Positions 1 through 10,349 are shown, numbered from the stretch's first letter. The stretch is 64,000 nucleotides of DNA from Deinococcus sp. LM3 (GCF_002017875.1 NZ_MUFV01000001.1:1561001-1625000); one strand, 5' to 3'. The notes: generated by a model not told the origin, from the sequence alone. Numbers and translations: made by a program.

Positions 1-2
1 GG

Positions 3-1268
3 GTGCAGGCCACCGTCCGCACCCGCGACAACCACGCCCTGGAGTACGGGGTGCGCGAGGCCAACCGCCTGAACCTGCCCCTGGTGGCCGTGTTCGGCCT
101 GACGCCCGGCTACCCGGAGGCGAACGCCCGCCACTACGCGTACCTGCTGGAGGGCCTGCGCGACCTGCGCGTGAACCTCGCTGCGCGCGGCATTCCGCTG
201 CGCGTCACGCTGGGCGACCCGCCCGCTGCGGTCCTGGCGGCGGCCGGGGGCGCGGCGCTCGTCGTGACCGACGTGGGCTACACCCGCATCCAGCGCGAGT
301 GGCGCGGGTGGCTGGCCGACCGGCTGGACGTACCGCTCATGCAGGTGGAATCCGAGGCCCTCATTCCTGTGGGCGTGGTCAGCGGCAAGCAGGAGTACGC
401 GGCGCGCACCATCCGCCCGAAGATCCACCGGCTGTGGCACGACTATCTCGTCCCGCTGGACGCCCACGACCTGAGAAAGCAGACGCGCGACTGGGAGGCG
501 GGCGAGGACGTCAGCGACCCTGCCGCCCTCCTGAAGACCCTGCCCATCGACCACAGCGTGCCCCCCGGCGACGAGGAAGGCGGCGAGAACGCCGCACACG
601 ACCTGCTTGAGGACTTCATCACCCGCAAACTCGACACCTACGACACCCGCCGCAACGACCCCACCGTGGACGGCAGCAGCCGCCTGAGCGCCCACCTGCA
701 CTACGGGCAACTCTCGCCCCTGAGCGCCGCCATCGCCGCCCGCGAACACGGCGGCCCCGGCGCGGACGCCTTCCTGGAAGAACTGATCGTGCGGCGCGAA
801 CTCAGCTTCAACTACACCACCTACAACCCCCACTACGACCGCTACGAGGGCCTGCCCAGCTGGGCACGCGCCACCCTGGCGGAACACGCCGGGGACCGCC
901 GCGAATACACCTACACCCGCGCCGAACTGGACGGGGCACAGACGCATGACCCGTACTGGAACGCCGCGCAACGACAGATGACCCGCACCGGCCGCATGCA
1001 CAACTACATGCGCATGTACTGGGGCAAGAAAATCCTCGAATGGACCCCCACCCCCCAGCAGGCGTACACCGAGATGCTGTGGCTGAACAACCGCCACGAA
1101 CAGGACGGCCGCGACCCGAACAGTTACGCCGGCATCGGCTGGGTCCTGGGCCTGCACGACCGCCCCTGGACGCGCCGCCCCATCTTCGGCACCGTCCGCT
1201 ACATGAACGCCGGCGGCCTGAAACGCAAATTCGATATCGACCGCTACGCCCGGCAGTGGGCGGAGTAG
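3..1268 (+). CDS. phr: Class II deoxyribodipyrimidine photolyase, 5' end missing
   Basis: Light-driven flavoprotein that splits UV-induced cyclobutane pyrimidine dimers in DNA. The N-terminal Rossmann-like antenna domain covers roughly the first 130 visible residues and the FAD-binding helical domain the rest. The C-terminal stretch with YWNAAQRQM, RMYWGKKILEW, NNRHEQDGRDPN and RYMNAGGLKRKFD is the class II signature and separates it from class I enzymes and cryptochromes. The first visible residues (MQATVRTRDNHALEY) correspond to a region that is normally internal, so the true start lies before the window. The MBL-fold gene follows 37 bp later with its own -10 box, so the two are probably transcribed separately. 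Confidence 0.93.
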   Translation: MQATVRTRDNHALEYGVREANRLNLPLVAVFGLTPGYPEANARHYAYLLEGLRDLRVNLAARGIPLRVTLGDPPAAVLAAAGGAALVVTDVGYTRIQREWRGWLADRLDVPLMQVESEALIPVGVVSGKQEYAARTIRPKIHRLWHDYLVPLDAHDLRKQTRDWEAGEDVSDPAALLKTLPIDHSVPPGDEEGGENAAHDLLEDFITRKLDTYDTRRNDPTVDGSSRLSAHLHYGQLSPLSAAIAAREHGGPGADAFLEELIVRRELSFNYTTYNPHYDRYEGLPSWARATLAEHAGDRREYTYTRAELDGAQTHDPYWNAAQRQMTRTGRMHNYMRMYWGKKILEWTPTPQQAYTEMLWLNNRHEQDGRDPNSYAGIGWVLGLHDRPWTRRPIFGTVRYMNAGGLKRKFDIDRYARQWAE

Positions 1269-1305
1269 GGGAGACCTCAGCCCGCGCAGCCGCTAGAGTC
1301 CGCTT

Positions 1306-2322
1306 ATGACCGACGTGGCCCCCCTTCCCGCGCAGTACGTGACGAGTGGCGGCGCGCGCGTGTACACGCTGCCCGTGCGGGCCTTCCCGAACTTCCGCGC
1401 GAACGCCTACCTGCTGGTGCGTGGTGACCCGCACGCGCCGGCGTACGCGGCGCTGGTGGATACCGGCGGGAGTGGCCCGGACAACCTGGTGGACCTTCAG
1501 GCCGGACTGGCGGCGGTGCGGGCCGGGTACGGCGAGGCGGTTGCGCTGGACACCCTGACCCGGATCGTGATCACGCATCCGCATCCGGATCACCTGGGCG
1601 GCCTGAGCGCCCTGCGGGAGTACACGGACGTGCCCGTGGCGGCGTTCCACAGCGCCGTGCCGTTCATCGAGCAGCCCGGCGCGATCCGCTCGGCGTGGCT
1701 GACACAACCCGACGCGCAGGCCGTGTGGCTCGGCCTCCCACCCGGCAGCGAACTGGACGGGCGTATCCGCCGCCGGGGCTCGAACCTGACCGTGCCGCGT
1801 GCCCTCCCGGTCGCCACGCCCCTGCACGATGGGGACGTGCTAGACGACCTCCTGCACGTCATCCACACGCCGGGCCATGAGGGCAACCAGATCTGCCTGC
1901 GCGTGGACGAGGTGCTGCTCAGCGCCGATCACCTGCTGCCGCTGAACTCGCCGCCGCTGATGCCCGCCCGCTTCCTGCGCGGCAGTGGCGTGGCCGCCTA
2001 CCTGGACTCACTGGACCGCGTGGAGAGGCTGGACGGCGTGACCCTCGCCCTGGGCGGCCACGACGGCCCCATGTCCGACCCCCGCGCCCGCATCCACGCG
2101 CTGCGGGGGCGCACGCACGAGAAACTGGACGGCCTGCTGGCCGCCTGCACGCACCCCATGACCATCCACGACCTGCTGCTCGCGCTGCACCCGCGCCTGC
2201 GGTCCATTCAGGCGGTGCTGCTGCTCGACCAGACCGCCGCACTGGCGGAATATCTGGCCGCGACAGGCGCGCTGAGCGAAACCACCCGCGAGGACGGCGC
2301 GGGCCTGTTCACCCGCACCTGA
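1306..2322 (+). CDS. MBL-fold metallohydrolase
   Basis: Metallo-beta-lactamase-fold hydrolase of 338 residues. The zinc motif HPHPDHLGG lies at about residue 90, a further ligand region HTPGHEGN near 187 and the Asp region LLSADHL near 205. The C-terminal helical part after about residue 240 resembles the winged-helix tail of the YcbL/LACTB2-like group. The substrate cannot be named; thioester or glyoxalase II-like hydrolysis is possible. A TAGAGT box at 1294-1299 lies 6 nt before the ATG, fitting a leaderless transcript. trmH starts 31 bp downstream. Confidence 0.88.
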   Translation: MTDVAPLPAQYVTSGGARVYTLPVRAFPNFRANAYLLVRGDPHAPAYAALVDTGGSGPDNLVDLQAGLAAVRAGYGEAVALDTLTRIVITHPHPDHLGGLSALREYTDVPVAAFHSAVPFIEQPGAIRSAWLTQPDAQAVWLGLPPGSELDGRIRRRGSNLTVPRALPVATPLHDGDVLDDLLHVIHTPGHEGNQICLRVDEVLLSADHLLPLNSPPLMPARFLRGSGVAAYLDSLDRVERLDGVTLALGGHDGPMSDPRARIHALRGRTHEKLDGLLAACTHPMTIHDLLLALHPRLRSIQAVLLLDQTAALAEYLAATGALSETTREDGAGLFTRT

Positions 2323-2353
2323 ACCTGCGCGCCGTGCGGTACTCTGGAGCGTT

Positions 2354-3019
<666 letters not shown>

Positions 3020-3108
3020 CCGGCCACCCGGAGCCCCGGCGCGGGTTGGTGAGGGGCTGGTCATATGGGCTGACCGGCCCCCTTCGTGTCCGGCGTACAC
3101 TGAACTCC

Positions 3109-4341
<1,233 letters not shown>

Positions 4342-4359
4342 CACACAGACGCGCCTTGC

Positions 4360-4389
4360 AGCCCTTCCCGCTCTGGGAGGGGCTTTTCT
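4360..4389 (+). terminator. Rho-independent terminator after apgM
   Basis: A 10-bp stem (4360-4369 with 4375-4384, one G.U pair) and a 5-nt loop are followed by TTTCT, starting 19 nt after the apgM stop codon. Confidence 0.7.
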
Positions 4390-4408
4390 GTCGTGTGGCC
4401 GCTCTGCT

Positions 4409-4957
4409 GGAGGGGGGCGCTTGGCGGCGGGGTTCCCGTGCGCTTCCCCACCCCCCAGCCCCCTACCCCAGGGGGGCAGGGGGAGCAGTCGCTGCGCTCG
4501 GCAAGAGATTCGACTGATGGTGCTTAGGTCGTGCTGGGCGCTGACGTGTCCGGCTTCGACGCCATCCTGCCGCCCCCGCGCAAGGCCCGCGCGCTGCGCG
4601 CACGACGGCCGGTGCTGATCTGCGGTCAGGTGATTAGGTGGAACGCTTCGCGCCGCTGATCGACTTTGAAAACCACGCTTTTGCCAAAGCAAGAAAAGTA
4701 GAACCTTCCCGCTCGCACCAAGTTGGCTGGCCAGCTCTGCGTCGTGGCAACGCGGCCCGTCGTGCGCGCAGCGCGCGGGGCGAACGCCGCGACACCGGAG
4801 GCATGCAACCCCATCCGTGGCCGTCCCCGCTCCATGCCCGCTGACCACCTCAGCGAAATACCTGCCCAGTGCAACGTTGCTCCCCCTGCCCCCCTGGGGT
4901 AGGGGGCTGGGGGGTGGGGAAGCACACGGGAGGCCCGCCGCAGGCGCCCACCTTCCG
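4409..4957. repeat. Large imperfect inverted-repeat element in a gene-free stretch
   Basis: This 628-bp gap between apgM and the MocR gene is almost filled by two opposed arms of about 200 bp. A 46-bp segment at 4442-4487 is the exact reverse complement of 4878-4923, and a 23-bp segment at 4586-4608 is the exact reverse complement of 4757-4779. The sequence between these cores is alignable but diverged, and the loop is about 148 bp (4609-4756). The open frames on both strands here are rich in Arg, Pro and Gly and look non-coding. No transposase or obvious target duplication is visible. Confidence 0.8.
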
Positions 4958-4969
4958 ACAGAGCCCAGT

Positions 4970-6397
4970 TCACGCCAGCCGCTCACTCCCCCGGCTCGTG
5001 AACTCCGCCCAGGCCCGTGCGAGTCGCGTGACCGCTTCGGGGATGTGGTCGGGGTGGAGGGTGAAGGGGATGCGGAGGTACTGGTCGGGGAGGGGTGTGA
5101 CGCCCATGCTGGCGCCGGGGTAGAGGCGCAGGCCGTGGCGGGCGGCGTGGTGGGTGTAGGCGCTGGCGGTGGGGGTGGGGAGGGTGATCCAGAGGAATTG
5201 TCCGCCGGGTGGGGTGGTGAAGGTCCAGTCGGGGAGGTGGGTGCGCAGGAGGTGGGCGAGGTGGTCGCGGGCGGGGGTGATGGCGGCGCGGCGCTCACTG
5301 ATGAGGGTGGGGAGGTCTTGCAGGAGGTGCTGGGCGAGGTGCTGGGCGGGTTGGCTGCTGCCGAAGTCGGTGAGGGTTTTGGCCTGGGTGAGGGGTGCGG
5401 CGAGGGTGGGTGGGAGGCGCATCCAGCCGATGCGGAGGCCGGCCCAGTAGAGCTTGCTGAGGGAGCCGACGTTGATGATGGGGGCGTGTGGGGCGTGGGT
5501 GCTGAGGCGTGGGGGTGGGGGTTGGTCGGTGAAGCCGAGGTCGGTGAGGGTGTCGTCTTCGATGGTGGGGAGGTGCGTGTCGTGGATGAATGCGGCGAGT
5601 TGGGCGCGGGCGTGGGGGGGGAGGGTGGTGCTGGTGGGGTTCTGGTGGGTGGGGGTGAGGAAGGCGAGGCGGGGGTGGTGGGTGCGGGCGAGGGTGGTGA
5701 AGGTGTCGGGGTTCACGCCGTGTGGGGTGACGGGTACGCCGGTGAGGGTGGCGCCGGCGGCGCGGAAGACGTCGATGGCTCCGAAGTAGGTGGGGGTTTC
5801 GAGGAGGGCGTGGTCGCCTCGGCGGAGGAGGGTGGTGGCGGTCAGGGAGATGGCCTGCTGGGCGCCGCTGGTGATGAGGATCTGTTCGGGGGTGGTGGGG
5901 AGGCCGGCGTGGGTGTACTGCTGGGCGATGAGGTCGCGCAGGTCGGGGAGGCCGTGGGGGTGGTAGGGGCTGTCGTAGTGGGCGTGTTGCGCGGCGGCGC
6001 GCAGGCGGGCGCGCTGCTGGTCGGTGAGGAGGGGGACGGCGATGGTGAGGTCGATCTCGCTGGGGTGGGCGGTGCCGATGGGGGTGCGCAGCGTCAGGAG
6101 GGGTTGGGCGCGGGGGGCGGTGGGGGCGACGTGGGTGCCGCGTCCGACGTGCCGGGTGAGGTGGCCGCTGGCGGTGAGGTCGTCGAGGGCGGTGACGGCG
6201 GTGGCGCGGCTGATGCCGAGGAGCGTGGCGAGGGTGCGTTCGGCGGGGAGGCGCTGTCCGGGTGTGAGTTCCCCGCGTTCGATGGCGTGCTGGAGGTGGG
6301 TGTGCAGGCGGGTGTGGAGGGGGCCGGGGAGGTCGCGCCAGCCGCGCAGCAGGGCGGCCCAGTGGGGCGCGTCGGTGGGGCTGGGCGGCGTGGGCAT
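4970..6397 (-). CDS. MocR-type transcriptional regulator (GntR wHTH fused to PLP aminotransferase domain)
   Basis: PLP-responsive regulator of 475 aa. Residues about 20-90 form a GntR winged helix (LPAERTLATLLGISRATAV). Residues about 115-470 form a fold-type I aminotransferase domain with the expected PLP lysine in VGSLSKLYWAG (about residue 315) and THQNPT near 248. MocR proteins usually activate a divergent gene by binding directly repeated sites; here the divergent gene is benE and the intergenic region carries four GGCCAWT repeats. The start at 6397 is the first Met before the wHTH, just after a minus-strand TAAGCT box. The effector is unknown. Confidence 0.88.
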   Translation of the reverse strand: MPTPPSPTDAPHWAALLRGWRDLPGPLHTRLHTHLQHAIERGELTPGQRLPAERTLATLLGISRATAVTALDDLTASGHLTRHVGRGTHVAPTAPRAQPLLTLRTPIGTAHPSEIDLTIAVPLLTDQQRARLRAAAQHAHYDSPYHPHGLPDLRDLIAQQYTHAGLPTTPEQILITSGAQQAISLTATTLLRRGDHALLETPTYFGAIDVFRAAGATLTGVPVTPHGVNPDTFTTLARTHHPRLAFLTPTHQNPTSTTLPPHARAQLAAFIHDTHLPTIEDDTLTDLGFTDQPPPPRLSTHAPHAPIINVGSLSKLYWAGLRIGWMRLPPTLAAPLTQAKTLTDFGSSQPAQHLAQHLLQDLPTLISERRAAITPARDHLAHLLRTHLPDWTFTTPPGGQFLWITLPTPTASAYTHHAARHGLRLYPGASMGVTPLPDQYLRIPFTLHPDHIPEAVTRLARAWAEFTSRGSERLA

Positions 6398-6412
6398 GCG
6401 CCTAAGCTTACG

Positions 6413-6475
6413 GGCCAATCTGTCTGGATGAGCAGGCCAATGCGCGGGCCATTGCCTCTGCCCAGGGGGGCCATT
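6413..6475. promoter_or_regulatory. Four GGCCAWT repeats between the mocR-type gene and benE, probable operator
   Basis: GGCCAAT starts at 6413 and 6435 and GGCCATT at 6447 and 6469, all in the same orientation, at intervals of 22, 12 and 22 bp. The array fills the divergent intergenic region and ends just before a CACACT box (6482-6487) placed 7 nt before the benE ATG. No good -35 is visible for benE, as expected for an activator-dependent promoter. Assignment to the MocR protein is inference from the family's use of direct repeats. Confidence 0.5.
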
Positions 6476-6494
6476 CGGGCGCACACTCGGGAGC

Positions 6495-7706
6495 ATGACC
6501 ACGCTCCCTGCCGCCAGCACTCCGCCTTCGTTCTGGCGGGATTCGCATCCGAGCGCGGTGCTGGCGGGGTTGATAACGATGGTGATCGGGTGGGCGGGAC
6601 CGAATGTGCTGATCCACGCGGTGGCGCAGGCGGCGGGCCTCAGTGATGGTCAGGCGATGTCGTGGTTGTGGGCGCACGCGCTGCTGGCGGGCCTGACCGG
6701 CATCATCCTGAGCCTGCGGACGCGGGTGCCGGTCCTGGTGACCTGGAGCACGCCGGGGATCGCGTTTCTGGTGACGGCCCTGCCGGGCATTCCGTTCCCG
6801 GAGGCGGTGGGGGCGTTCCTCACGTCGGGGTTGCTGGTGCTGGGGCTGGGGTTGTTCCCGCCGCTCACGCGGGCGTTGCAGAGCATTCCCGCGCCGCTGG
6901 CGGCCGCGCTGAACGCTGCGATTCTGCTGCCGTTCGGGTTCCGGGCCTTGCAGGCGTTCGGGACGGCTCCGGCGCTGGTGGGGGCGATGATCGCCGCGTA
7001 CTTCGCGTTGCGGGCGGTCGCGCCGCGCTGGGCGGTGGCGGGCGTGCTTCTGACCGGGGTGGTGGCCAGCGGCGCACTGAACCTGTGGGACCCGCAGCCG
7101 GTGGCGCTGGCCCTGACCCGCCCGGAGTTCGTGGTGCCGCAGTTCAGTCTGCACGCCACCCTGAACCTCGCGCTGCCGCTGACGCTGCTGGCGTTCACGG
7201 GGCAGTTCGTGCCGGGGTTCGGGGTCCTGAAGACCAGCGGGTACGAGCCGGCGCCGGGGCCGATCCTGCGGGCCTGCGGGACGGCCAGCGTCGCGGCGGC
7301 CTTCGCAGGGTGCCACAACCTGACGCTGGGCGCCCTGCTGGCGAACATCGTGACTGGCCCCGAGGCGCACCCCGACGCGCGCAAACGCTACACCGCTGCC
7401 GTGTGGGCGGGTGTGTTCAACATCATCGTGGCGTTGTTCGCGGGGACGGTGCTGCACCTGATGGGCATCCTGCCCGCCCAGGCCATCGCGGCGCTGGCCG
7501 GGCTGGCGTTGCTGGCCGCGATGGGCAGCAGTCTCCAGGCGGCGTTTCAGGGTTCGGCGGCCGGGAGTCTCGCGGCGCCCGTGGTGTTGCTGGTGGCCCT
7601 GAGCGGCATCAGTCCGCTGGGCATCGGCGCGGCCTTCTGGGGCATTCTGGCCGGACTGGCCGTGTACGTGATCGAGCGGCGCCGCGCCGTTCCCGCGCTC
7701 CGCTGA
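6495..7706 (+). CDS. benE: BenE-family transporter (benzoate/H+ symporter-like)
   Basis: Integral membrane protein of 403 aa with about 11-12 hydrophobic helices across its length. Family features include the N-terminal TMVIGWAGPNVL, TWSTPGIAFLVT near 80, and the conserved FAGCHNLTLGALLANI near 270, typical of BenE. These proteins import benzoate or related compounds with protons, but the substrate here is not certain because no aromatic catabolic genes are adjacent. It is divergent from the MocR-type regulator, which probably controls it. Confidence 0.87.
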   Translation: MTTLPAASTPPSFWRDSHPSAVLAGLITMVIGWAGPNVLIHAVAQAAGLSDGQAMSWLWAHALLAGLTGIILSLRTRVPVLVTWSTPGIAFLVTALPGIPFPEAVGAFLTSGLLVLGLGLFPPLTRALQSIPAPLAAALNAAILLPFGFRALQAFGTAPALVGAMIAAYFALRAVAPRWAVAGVLLTGVVASGALNLWDPQPVALALTRPEFVVPQFSLHATLNLALPLTLLAFTGQFVPGFGVLKTSGYEPAPGPILRACGTASVAAAFAGCHNLTLGALLANIVTGPEAHPDARKRYTAAVWAGVFNIIVALFAGTVLHLMGILPAQAIAALAGLALLAAMGSSLQAAFQGSAAGSLAAPVVLLVALSGISPLGIGAAFWGILAGLAVYVIERRRAVPALR

Positions 7707-7728
7707 AAACAGAACCCGCCCCGCCCAC

Positions 7729-7757
7729 TTGACAGCAGGCTGAAAGACCGGTATAGT
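7729..7757 (+). promoter_or_regulatory. Consensus sigma70-type promoter for the 7.8-kb candidate RNA
   Basis: A perfect -35 TTGACA (7729-7734) and a -10 TATAGT (7752-7757) are separated by 17 bp. It is the best match to consensus seen in the window, and no protein gene follows on this strand. Confidence 0.82.
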
Positions 7758-7763
7758 CTCCTT

Positions 7764-7926
7764 CTGGTCTGAAAGGATCGTGCAGTGCAGTCCACGTTGT
7801 ACACGAATGCACTTGAGGGAGGCGCCCACCTCTAGGAGTCACAAAAACACGGGCGCGCGAACAGCGGCAGAGGCCGGTCATACCGGCCCCCCTGATCCCC
7901 CAGAAAGCCACCCACGCGGTGGCTTT
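7764..7926 (+). ncRNA. Candidate structured small RNA of about 163 nt, class unassigned
   Basis: The transcript is bounded by a consensus promoter and a terminator and has no convincing reading frame. It can fold with closed ends: TTCTGG (7762-7767) pairs with CCAGAA (7900-7905), and GGATC (7775-7779) pairs with GATCC (7894-7898). Inside are an AGTGCA/TGCACT hairpin (7784-7789 with 7808-7813), a GAGG/CCTC hairpin over about 7815-7832, and a GGCCGGT/ACCGGCC hairpin (7872-7888). The size and closed architecture would suit a housekeeping RNA such as 6S, but no 6S, SRP, tmRNA or RNase P signature was recognised. The CCAGAA arm shares two bases with the terminator stem, so these pairings may compete. 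Confidence 0.6.
7904..7926 (+). terminator. Terminator of the candidate RNA
   Basis: AAAGCCACC (7904-7912) and GGTGGCTTT (7918-7926) form a perfect 9-bp stem with a 5-nt loop. The A and T runs at its two ends mean it could also stop transcription from the convergent kinase gene. Confidence 0.75.
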
Positions 7927-7928
7927 CC

Positions 7929-8468
7929 TCATTCCAGCCTGTGGGGCAGGCCCACCCGCCAAGCCAGCACGCCGGGCAGTACGTCCCCCCTGGTCGTCTC
8001 CACCGTCAGGCACGGCGCGTCGCCGAGATCCAGTGGTGTCCAGCAGCAGTGCGCTGGCAGGGCCGCGTACTCCATCGGCAGATCGATGCCCGGCCGCCGT
8101 CCCGACGCCACCCGCACGTCGTGCCGCGCCTGGAGGACGTCCACGGGCGCGTGGCAGAACACCTGCGCGACCCTCGCTCCGTGGGCCGCTGCCAGGGTCA
8201 GGATGTGCTGCTCGCTCACGCCCCGGTAGAAATGCGTTTCCAGCAGCGTGTCTGCCCCCGCCGCCAGCGTCACGCCCGCTACGTGCCACATCAGGTCGAA
8301 GCTCAGCGGTCCCGACACGGCGCGCTCCAGCCCTGGCAGACGGGCCAGCAGCAGCGCCTTGTACTCGTCCTTCGTCACGAACGGCACACTCAGCGCCCCG
8401 GCCAGTTGCGCTCCCAGCATGGATTTTCCGGAAGCAGGCATGCCCGACACGATCAGGAGCAGTGTCAT
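7929..8468 (-). CDS. P-loop small-molecule kinase (AAA_33/zeta-toxin-like fold)
   Basis: Small nucleotide-binding protein of 179 aa with Walker A GMPASGKS at residues 9-16, followed by TKDEYK and a possible lid region with HDVRVASGRRPG. This arrangement is typical of AAA_33-type kinases that phosphorylate small molecules or nucleotides; the substrate cannot be read from sequence. The Met at 8468 was chosen because it puts the P-loop 9 residues from the N-terminus and follows a minus-strand TAGCGT box. No antitoxin-like partner is adjacent, so a zeta-toxin role is not supported. Confidence 0.78.
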   Translation of the reverse strand: MTLLLIVSGMPASGKSMLGAQLAGALSVPFVTKDEYKALLLARLPGLERAVSGPLSFDLMWHVAGVTLAAGADTLLETHFYRGVSEQHILTLAAAHGARVAQVFCHAPVDVLQARHDVRVASGRRPGIDLPMEYAALPAHCCWTPLDLGDAPCLTVETTRGDVLPGVLAWRVGLPHRLE

Positions 8469-8520
8469 GCGTGCCACGCTACCGTGTGCGCCGGGCCGCC
8501 GCATCCGGTTGTGGGACGAT

Positions 8521-9537
8521 TCAGCGCCAGCCGAGACCGGGGGCGACGTGCGTGAGGATGCTCTCGATCAGGTGCGCGTTGTGGTCCACGCCCAGCTGGT
8601 TCGGGATGGTCAGCAGGAGGGTGTCGGCCTCGGCGATGGCCTCGTCCTGTCGCAGCTGCTCGATCAGGCGGTCGGGTTCGTCGGCGTAACTGCGGCCGAA
8701 CACGGCGCGGTACTGGTCGATCACCCCGAACTGGTCCTGCCCGCCCTGCCGTCCGAAGTACGTACGGTCCTGGTCGTTCACGATTGCGAAGATGCTGCGG
8801 CTGACGGACACGCGCCCCTCGCGGGTGTGCCCGGCTTCCTTCCACGCGTTGCGGTACGCGCGGATCTGCTCGGCCTGCTGCACGTGGAAGGGTTGGCCGT
8901 TCTCGTTCTGTTTCAGGGTGGAACTCTGGAGGTTCATGCCCATCCTCGCGGCCCATTCAGCGGTGGCGTTCGACGCGGCGCCCCACCAGATGCGGTCGCG
9001 CAGGCCCGCCGAGTACGGCTCCAGTCGCAGCAGGCCCGGCGGGTTCGGGAACATCGGGCGGGGGTTGGGTTGCGCGAAGCCTTTGCCCTCGAGCACGTCG
9101 AGGAACACCTCGGCGTGCCGCCGCGCCATGTCCGCGTCGGTCTCGCCGGGGGCGGGCGCGTACCCGAAGTGCCGCCACCCGTCGATCACCTGCTCCGGCG
9201 AGCCCCGGCTGATGCCCAGCTGCAGCCTCCCGCCGGAGATCAGGTCGGCGGAACCGGCGTCCTCGGCCATGTACAGCGGGTTCTCGTAGCGCATGTCGAT
9301 CACGCCGGTGCCCAGCTCGATGGTTTTCGTTTTCGCGCCCATCGCGGCCAGCAGCGGGAACGGAGAGGCCAGCTGCTGAGCGAAGTGATGGACCCGCACG
9401 TACGCGCCGTCCGCGCCCAGTTCCTCGGCGGCGACGGCCAGCTCGATGGTCTGGTGCAGCACGTCCGCCGCCGAGCGCGTGCCGGACTGCGGGGACGGAT
9501 TCCAGTGCCCGAACGAGAGAAACCCGATCTTCTTCAT
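8521..9537 (-). CDS. LLM class flavin-dependent oxidoreductase
   Basis: Luciferase-like monooxygenase of 338 aa with a TIM-barrel fold and probable FMN/F420-type flavin use. The N-terminal KKIGFLSFGHWNP, the barrel segments VRVHHFAQQLASPFPLLAAM and GTGVIDMRYENPLYMAEDA, and GGRLQLGISRGSP near 120 are typical of the alkanal monooxygenase alpha-chain-like group. A GTG two codons upstream (9543) is an alternative start. A minus-strand TAGCCT box lies just before the start. The substrate is not predictable, and neighbouring genes give no pathway hint. Confidence 0.87.
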   Translation of the reverse strand: MKKIGFLSFGHWNPSPQSGTRSAADVLHQTIELAVAAEELGADGAYVRVHHFAQQLASPFPLLAAMGAKTKTIELGTGVIDMRYENPLYMAEDAGSADLISGGRLQLGISRGSPEQVIDGWRHFGYAPAPGETDADMARRHAEVFLDVLEGKGFAQPNPRPMFPNPPGLLRLEPYSAGLRDRIWWGAASNATAEWAARMGMNLQSSTLKQNENGQPFHVQQAEQIRAYRNAWKEAGHTREGRVSVSRSIFAIVNDQDRTYFGRQGGQDQFGVIDQYRAVFGRSYADEPDRLIEQLRQDEAIAEADTLLLTIPNQLGVDHNAHLIESILTHVAPGLGWR

Positions 9538-9604
9538 GGGCACAGGCTAGCGCGAATGGTTGAAAAAGTAAATCAGTTTGGCGGATAAATCTGGGTTTGC
9601 CTTC

Positions 9605-10276
9605 TCACCAGTCGGCTTCCTTCTGCACCCGAGCATTCGGTAATCGCCGCCCCCACACCCACAACCAGATCAGGCACCCCAGGCTGACCAGTGGCCCCGC
9701 GAGCAACAGCAGCGCATTGCGCACCTGATCAACCGCAGAAGCCTTCACATCAGCGCACGAGGTGGATCTGAAGGAGGCCTTGTTCAGCCAGAAGCTCTGG
9801 CCCTCCGCCGTGACGGGCAGAGCCGCTGCCGTCAGCACTTCCAGCCGACGTCCCGGCACATCAATACGCCCGAACCTCTCCCCTTCCTTGAACTGTAGAA
9901 ACGTCCGACCCTCAACGCAAGCCAGCCCCGTCACGGTCATGCTCCCGTTCCGAGGCAACCTCTCATCCCCATCCCGGTGCTCAAGTCCGAGCGGTAACTC
10001 CCGATCAGAATCGATGCTCGCCAGATAGAAACCTCCGCCCAGAGGCGTCTTGTAGAAATCCAATGCTCCCCCGTCAGCATCGCTGCCTGCCCCACCGGAA
10101 AAAAACATAATCAGCGAAAACGCCAGCGCCAGAGTGGACACCACCCCGGCCCCCACCCACGCGCCCGTATACACCGGATTTCGTTTCCGGACATGCGCCG
10201 CTGTCGCCAGGGCCACCAGCACCCCAGCACCGATGACCAGCAGGAAGAGTACCGGGAGCAGCACGATGAATCCCAT
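9605..10276 (-). CDS. Hypothetical membrane protein
   Basis: Not recognised. The 223-aa protein has two N-terminal hydrophobic segments (GFIVLLPVLFLLVIGAGVL at about 2-20 and a second near 37-60), a soluble middle of about 120 residues beginning with a Gly/Asp-rich linker, and a C-terminal helix (LLLLAGPLVSLGCLIWLWVW) near 190-210 followed by basic residues. The middle part contains two Cys and is probably extracytoplasmic. Fewer C-ending codons than in neighbouring genes suggest weak expression or a different origin. It lies downstream of groEL behind a terminator. Confidence 0.65.
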   Translation of the reverse strand: MGFIVLLPVLFLLVIGAGVLVALATAAHVRKRNPVYTGAWVGAGVVSTLALAFSLIMFFSGGAGSDADGGALDFYKTPLGGGFYLASIDSDRELPLGLEHRDGDERLPRNGSMTVTGLACVEGRTFLQFKEGERFGRIDVPGRRLEVLTAAALPVTAEGQSFWLNKASFRSTSCADVKASAVDQVRNALLLLAGPLVSLGCLIWLWVWGRRLPNARVQKEADW

Positions 10277-10349
10277 GCACCTACCGTAAAGAGCGATCCG
10301 CAGGCTTTCGTCCCCAGGCACGGTAAGAGCTCTTTGGCCGCATCCCATA

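Noticed and set aside
4626..4973. 115-codon minus-strand frame inside the inverted-repeat element
   Set aside because: It runs across the repeat arm, is rich in Arg, Gly and Pro, and has no family resemblance; repeats of this kind often give spurious frames.
4817..6646. Very long plus-strand frame opposite the MocR gene
   Set aside because: Its product is almost only Gly, Val, Glu and Ala, the expected shadow of a GC-rich gene on the other strand.
7764..7926. SRP, tmRNA or RNase P identity for the candidate RNA
   Set aside because: It lacks the SRP GGAAGCAGCC-type loop, has no tag-peptide frame or tRNA-like end, and is too short for tmRNA or RNase P RNA.
7929..8468. Zeta-type toxin of a toxin-antitoxin pair
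   Set aside because: Only the kinase fold is shared and there is no small antitoxin-like gene next to it.
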